From: Nocardia vaccinii NBRC 15922
Lineage (GTDB): Bacteria > Actinomycetota > Actinomycetes > Mycobacteriales > Mycobacteriaceae
Reading direction: 5' to 3'
NCBI RefSeq assembly: GCF_001613305.1
Contig: NZ_BDCC01000005.1
Span: 124,001 to 188,000, forward strand
Length of the DNA: 64,000 bases
A program made the position numbers and the translations under genes. The notes beneath the pieces were generated by a model. That model was not told where the DNA came from. It saw only the letters and a list, made by a program, of their open reading frames with translations, and ran no database searches. Of the stretch, positions 61,234 to 64,000 are shown piece after piece. Positions within the stretch are counted from its first letter, which is position 1; every line of letters starts with the position of its first letter.

Positions 61234-61760
61234 TGGCTAACCCCTCTCGACGTCGGTTACCCGCCCCGACGACTGTTTGCTTGAGGCACCTTACTACGGA
61301 GTTAGGAAAAACACACCACCATCTGTGACTGCCTTCATTGACCCAGATCACAGCCAGTAAATGACTGTGAGCGGAGACAACGAGTTGGTAAATACCACAA
61401 AAAACCCGATTGCATTCCAGAACCCGTTCTGCGTTCTTGAACGGCCGTCCAACTCTGGTCCGCAGCTCGACTGAATACCCCGGATTGCGTTTATTCAAAA
61501 CCAATCTGTGTTTTCCGATGCGAGACGAGCCTAACTCCGAGCTCGGCCGATCCCGGGGCTATCACACTCGTGTCGCATCGGGCGACGCGCCGGTCACCAC
61601 TGGTCACCGTGGTAATGGCAACCACGCCGTCACGCTCGGGTCACCGGCAGCCGACCGGCTAACTCGCCCGTCACACCGCGCGCATCGGCGCGCCGATGCT
61701 GACAGGATGTAGTACGACATGGGTTGATATCGTGCGGGCTTCCGACGTCTCTGGAGGGAC
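61234..61760. promoter_or_regulatory. Divergent regulatory region between mce operon and protease gene
   Basis: 527 bp, AT-richer than the genes. It holds no coding signal. Visible symmetric sequences: CGGAGTTAGG at 61297-61306 and its complement CCTAACTCCG at 61530-61539, one near each promoter; TCACAG-N11-CTGTGA at 61348-61370; TGGTA-AA-TACCA at 61386-61397. No KstR-type box was identified. Both transcripts probably start here. Confidence 0.5.
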
Positions 61761-62432
61761 ATGTTCAACACACTCGCCAAGGCGGCGCGGACCGCCTTCG
61801 CCGTAGCCATCGGCGCGGCGCTGCTCGGTACGGGCGCGGGGGTCGCGCAAGCCGCCGGCGGTGCGCCGGTAATCGGCGGCGGTTCCGGAATCATCATTGA
61901 CAACCAGTTCGAATGCACCGTCACGACCATCGGTCACGACCGAGCCGGGCGGCTGGTCGGGCTGACCGCCGGGCACTGCGGCGAGGCGGGCGCGCAGGTG
62001 TGGGCCGAACAGGCTCGCGGTGCCGGAGTGGTCGGTCACTTCGTCTACTCCAACCACGATCTGGACTACGCCGTCATCCAGTTCGATCCGAACAAGGTCA
62101 CTCCGACCAACCACGTCGGCAACGTGACGATCACCGGGATCGGCGCACCGGCCATGTTCCCCAACATCGTCTGCAAGGAGGGCCGGACCACCGGCAACAC
62201 CTGCGGCCTCGCCTGGGGCGACATCTTCCAGACCAATGAGACCTGGAGCCAGATGTGTGTCGTGGAGGGCGATTCAGGCGCGCCGGTCGTCATCGGCACC
62301 AGACTGGTGGGCATGGTCAACGCCTATCTGGCCGTGGCCTGCTTCGGCCCGGAGGTCGGCACGAATATGGACGCCATCCTGAACGATCTCAACCGCCGCG
62401 GCGGCGCCGGCTCGGGATACGCCCCGATCTGA
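61761..62432 (+). CDS. Secreted S1-family serine protease
   Basis: This 223-residue protein has a signal peptide ending in GVAQAAGG (cleavage near 31) and a chymotrypsin-like domain. The triad is His72 (TAGHC), Asp102 (HDLDYAVIQFD) and Ser172 (EGDSGAPV), with cysteines placed for disulfides near the His and Ser. Short members of this type occur in actinomycetes and are exported. GGAGGG precedes ATG 61761. It is divergent from the mce operon. Confidence 0.9.
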   Translation: MFNTLAKAARTAFAVAIGAALLGTGAGVAQAAGGAPVIGGGSGIIIDNQFECTVTTIGHDRAGRLVGLTAGHCGEAGAQVWAEQARGAGVVGHFVYSNHDLDYAVIQFDPNKVTPTNHVGNVTITGIGAPAMFPNIVCKEGRTTGNTCGLAWGDIFQTNETWSQMCVVEGDSGAPVVIGTRLVGMVNAYLAVACFGPEVGTNMDAILNDLNRRGGAGSGYAPI

Positions 62433-62456
62433 TCCTTCCGACCGAACCTTCCCTCG

Positions 62457-62489
62457 CGGGGCGGTGATCCACTCCGGGTCACCGCCCCG
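62457..62489. terminator. Terminator between protease and MFS exporter
   Basis: CGGGGCGGTGA (62457-62467) pairs perfectly with TCACCGCCCCG (62479-62489), loop 11 bases. It starts 24 bp after the protease stop and overlaps the last codons of the convergent exporter. Confidence 0.75.
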
Positions 62490-63972
62490 TGGCGTGTCCG
62501 GGTGAATTCGGTTGTACCGGTGGATTCGGTTGTACGGCAGGGCCGCTCATATTGCACTGCGGCAGTGTGTCGACCTCACCGGGCACCCGGCGCACCCGCG
62601 GTCCGCCCAGCAGCGCCGCGGCGATCACCGCCCCGGTCAGCAGCAGGCCCACGCAGATCCACATGGCCACCCCGAAGCCGTGATCGATGGCGACCGCGTC
62701 GGTGACCGATCCGGAGATACCGGCCAGTCCGGGCAGTGCGGCCACCGCGAGCAGTTGCGCGGTCCGGGCGACGGCGTTGTTCACCCCCGAGGCGATTCCG
62801 GCCTCGGCCGAGGGGACCGCGCCCAGCACGGCCCCGGTCAACGGGGCCACCAGCGCGCACAACCCCAAGCCGAACACGGTCACGCCCGGCAGCACATCAC
62901 GCAGATAGCCCGCCACATGTCCGGAGCCGGGGCCGATGCGTAGCAACAGGACCAGTCCGGCCGCGCTCAGCAGCGGCCCGATCGTCATCGGCAGGTGCGG
63001 ACCGTGCCGCTGGGCCCACCGACCGGCGGGCGCGGACAGCACGAGCATGAGCAGCGTGATCGGCAGCGTCGCGATGCCCGCGGCCAGCGGCGAGAAGTGC
63101 GCCACCTGCTGCAGTTGCAGCACCAGCAGGAAGAACACGCCGCCCAGCGCCGCGTAGACGGCCGATGTCACGAGGTTGGCGACGGTGAACACCCGGGAGC
63201 GGAACAACATCGGCGGGACCAGCGGATGATCGCTGCGCAGCTCGATCGCGACGAACACCGCCAGCAGCACTGCCCCGGCGACGGCCGGCAGCGGCATCTT
63301 CTCGATCAATCCGAAGGTCAACGCGCCCAATGCCAGAGCAATCACCAGCGCACCCGGCACATCCGATCGGCGCGAGGCGGCCGGATCCCGGCTCTCGGGC
63401 ACATGCCGCAGCGTCACCGCGACCACCACCGCGGCAAGCGGCACGTTGATCAGGAATATCGACCGCCAGGAGGCCACCTCGATCAACCAGCCACCCAGGA
63501 ACGGCCCGACCGCGCCCGCGATACCCCCGAACCCGGACCACAGCCCGATCGCCGATCCCTGGTCCCGTTCATCGATGGAAGAGGAGATCAGCGCCAGACT
63601 GCCCGGCGTCAGCAGCGCGCCCGCCACGCCCTGCACGATCCGCGCGGCCACCAGCATCTCGATATTCACCGCCGCACCACACAACACCGATGCGGCCGCG
63701 AAACCGATTGTGCCCCAAATGAATACCTTGCGCCGCCCGAGCCGATCCCCCAGTGACCCGCCGAGCAGGATGAACGAGGCGAGAGTCAGCGTGTACCCGC
63801 TCAACGTCCACTGCAGGCCCGCCACTCCGGTATGCAGCGCATGCCCGATCCGGGGCAGCGCGATATTGACCACCGTCGCATCCAGCGCGGCCACCGCCGA
63901 CCCCAGCACGGTGGCCACCACTATCCACCGTCCGGTCCGCGACCTCAGCCGCGGCAGCTCACCCTCACTCAC
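62479..63972 (-). CDS. DHA2-family drug exporter (MFS, 14 helices)
   Basis: This 497-residue protein has about 14 hydrophobic helices and motifs LDATVVNIALPRIG (about 30-43), GGSLGDRLGRRKVF (motif A, about 71-84) and the family's PGSLALISSSIDE region near 125. It should export drugs or other hydrophobic compounds against protons. The C-terminus ends in a Pro/Asn repeat, VQPNPPVQPNSPGH. GTG 63972 gives a normal N-terminus and is close to the window edge, so upstream signals are only partly visible. Confidence 0.9.
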   Translation of the reverse strand: MSEGELPRLRSRTGRWIVVATVLGSAVAALDATVVNIALPRIGHALHTGVAGLQWTLSGYTLTLASFILLGGSLGDRLGRRKVFIWGTIGFAAASVLCGAAVNIEMLVAARIVQGVAGALLTPGSLALISSSIDERDQGSAIGLWSGFGGIAGAVGPFLGGWLIEVASWRSIFLINVPLAAVVVAVTLRHVPESRDPAASRRSDVPGALVIALALGALTFGLIEKMPLPAVAGAVLLAVFVAIELRSDHPLVPPMLFRSRVFTVANLVTSAVYAALGGVFFLLVLQLQQVAHFSPLAAGIATLPITLLMLVLSAPAGRWAQRHGPHLPMTIGPLLSAAGLVLLLRIGPGSGHVAGYLRDVLPGVTVFGLGLCALVAPLTGAVLGAVPSAEAGIASGVNNAVARTAQLLAVAALPGLAGISGSVTDAVAIDHGFGVAMWICVGLLLTGAVIAAALLGGPRVRRVPGEVDTLPQCNMSGPAVQPNPPVQPNSPGHATGR

Positions 63973-64000
63973 GCCCGGCCCCCGTCCCCGCCGATGCGCC

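Noticed and set aside
62541..62554. CACTGC-G-GCAGTG palindrome as a regulatory site
   Set aside because: It lies inside the coding end of the MFS exporter and is short enough to occur by chance.

Overview
The window is high-GC actinobacterial DNA with dense, often overlapping genes and many GTG starts. A complete mce lipid-import operon (two YrbE permeases plus MceA-F), an HTH/DUF397 pair, a TIGR03084 mycothiol-type protein and a DinB2-type polymerase point to a mycolic-acid actinomycete, most likely Nocardia or a close relative. This is inferred from gene content only; no database search was possible. No rRNA, tRNA, insertion sequence, prophage or CRISPR array was recognised.

Layout. 0.4-1.8 kb: alpha/beta hydrolase and a small unknown protein. 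2.6-6.3 kb: three-gene succinate dehydrogenase/fumarate reductase operon (membrane anchor, flavoprotein, iron-sulfur protein). 6.4-9.1 kb: small membrane protein, DUF397 and HTH regulator, divergent from three tiny overlapping unknown genes. 9.6-11.5 kb: DUF4190-like membrane protein and a FabG-like reductase. 12.1-15.1 kb: sugar ABC importer (two permeases and a binding protein) without its own ATPase, behind ~90-bp tandem repeats. 15.2-23.1 kb: AlkA-like glycosylase, a 34-residue peptide, a fused FAD/Fe-S dehydrogenase, a zinc-free oxidoreductase with degenerate repeats at its 3' end, and an ABC exporter. 23.3-31.2 kb: narGHJI nitrate reductase, a probable EthD gene fragment, and a divergent TDT/SLAC1 transporter. 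31.3-39.2 kb: AcuI-like reductase, GT-C-like membrane protein, crotonase, DinB2-like polymerase, thioesterase, FAD monooxygenase. 39.4-42.8 kb: lon with two HAIR-like operators, and a TetR regulator. 42.9-51.3 kb: thioesterase, PrsW-type protease pair, alcohol dehydrogenase, DUF445 protein, TIGR03084 protein, secreted protein, SRPBCC protein, RNase HI. 51.4-61.2 kb: mce operon and an Mce-associated protein. 61.8-64.0 kb: secreted serine protease and a DHA2 drug exporter.

How genes work together. The sdh operon and narGHJI give a quinone-linked respiratory chain that can end in nitrate. The FAD/Fe-S dehydrogenase probably feeds the same pool from a 2-hydroxy acid. The eight mce genes form one translationally coupled unit that should build a lipid importer; the downstream Mam protein probably stabilises it. 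Lon appears to be under HspR-type heat-shock control.

Most notable observation. A dispersed ~58-66-bp element occurs four times: at the sdhA 3' end (5461-5520), inside lon (39793-39858), in the mceE signal-peptide region (54700-54757) and between the second yrbE gene and mceA (59432-59496). Each copy has a conserved core flanked by inverted arms whose sequence differs between copies but still pairs. Three copies are translated in frame, and the lon copy coincides with a ~22-residue insertion in the protease. This behaves like a MIRU-like mobile or structured element.
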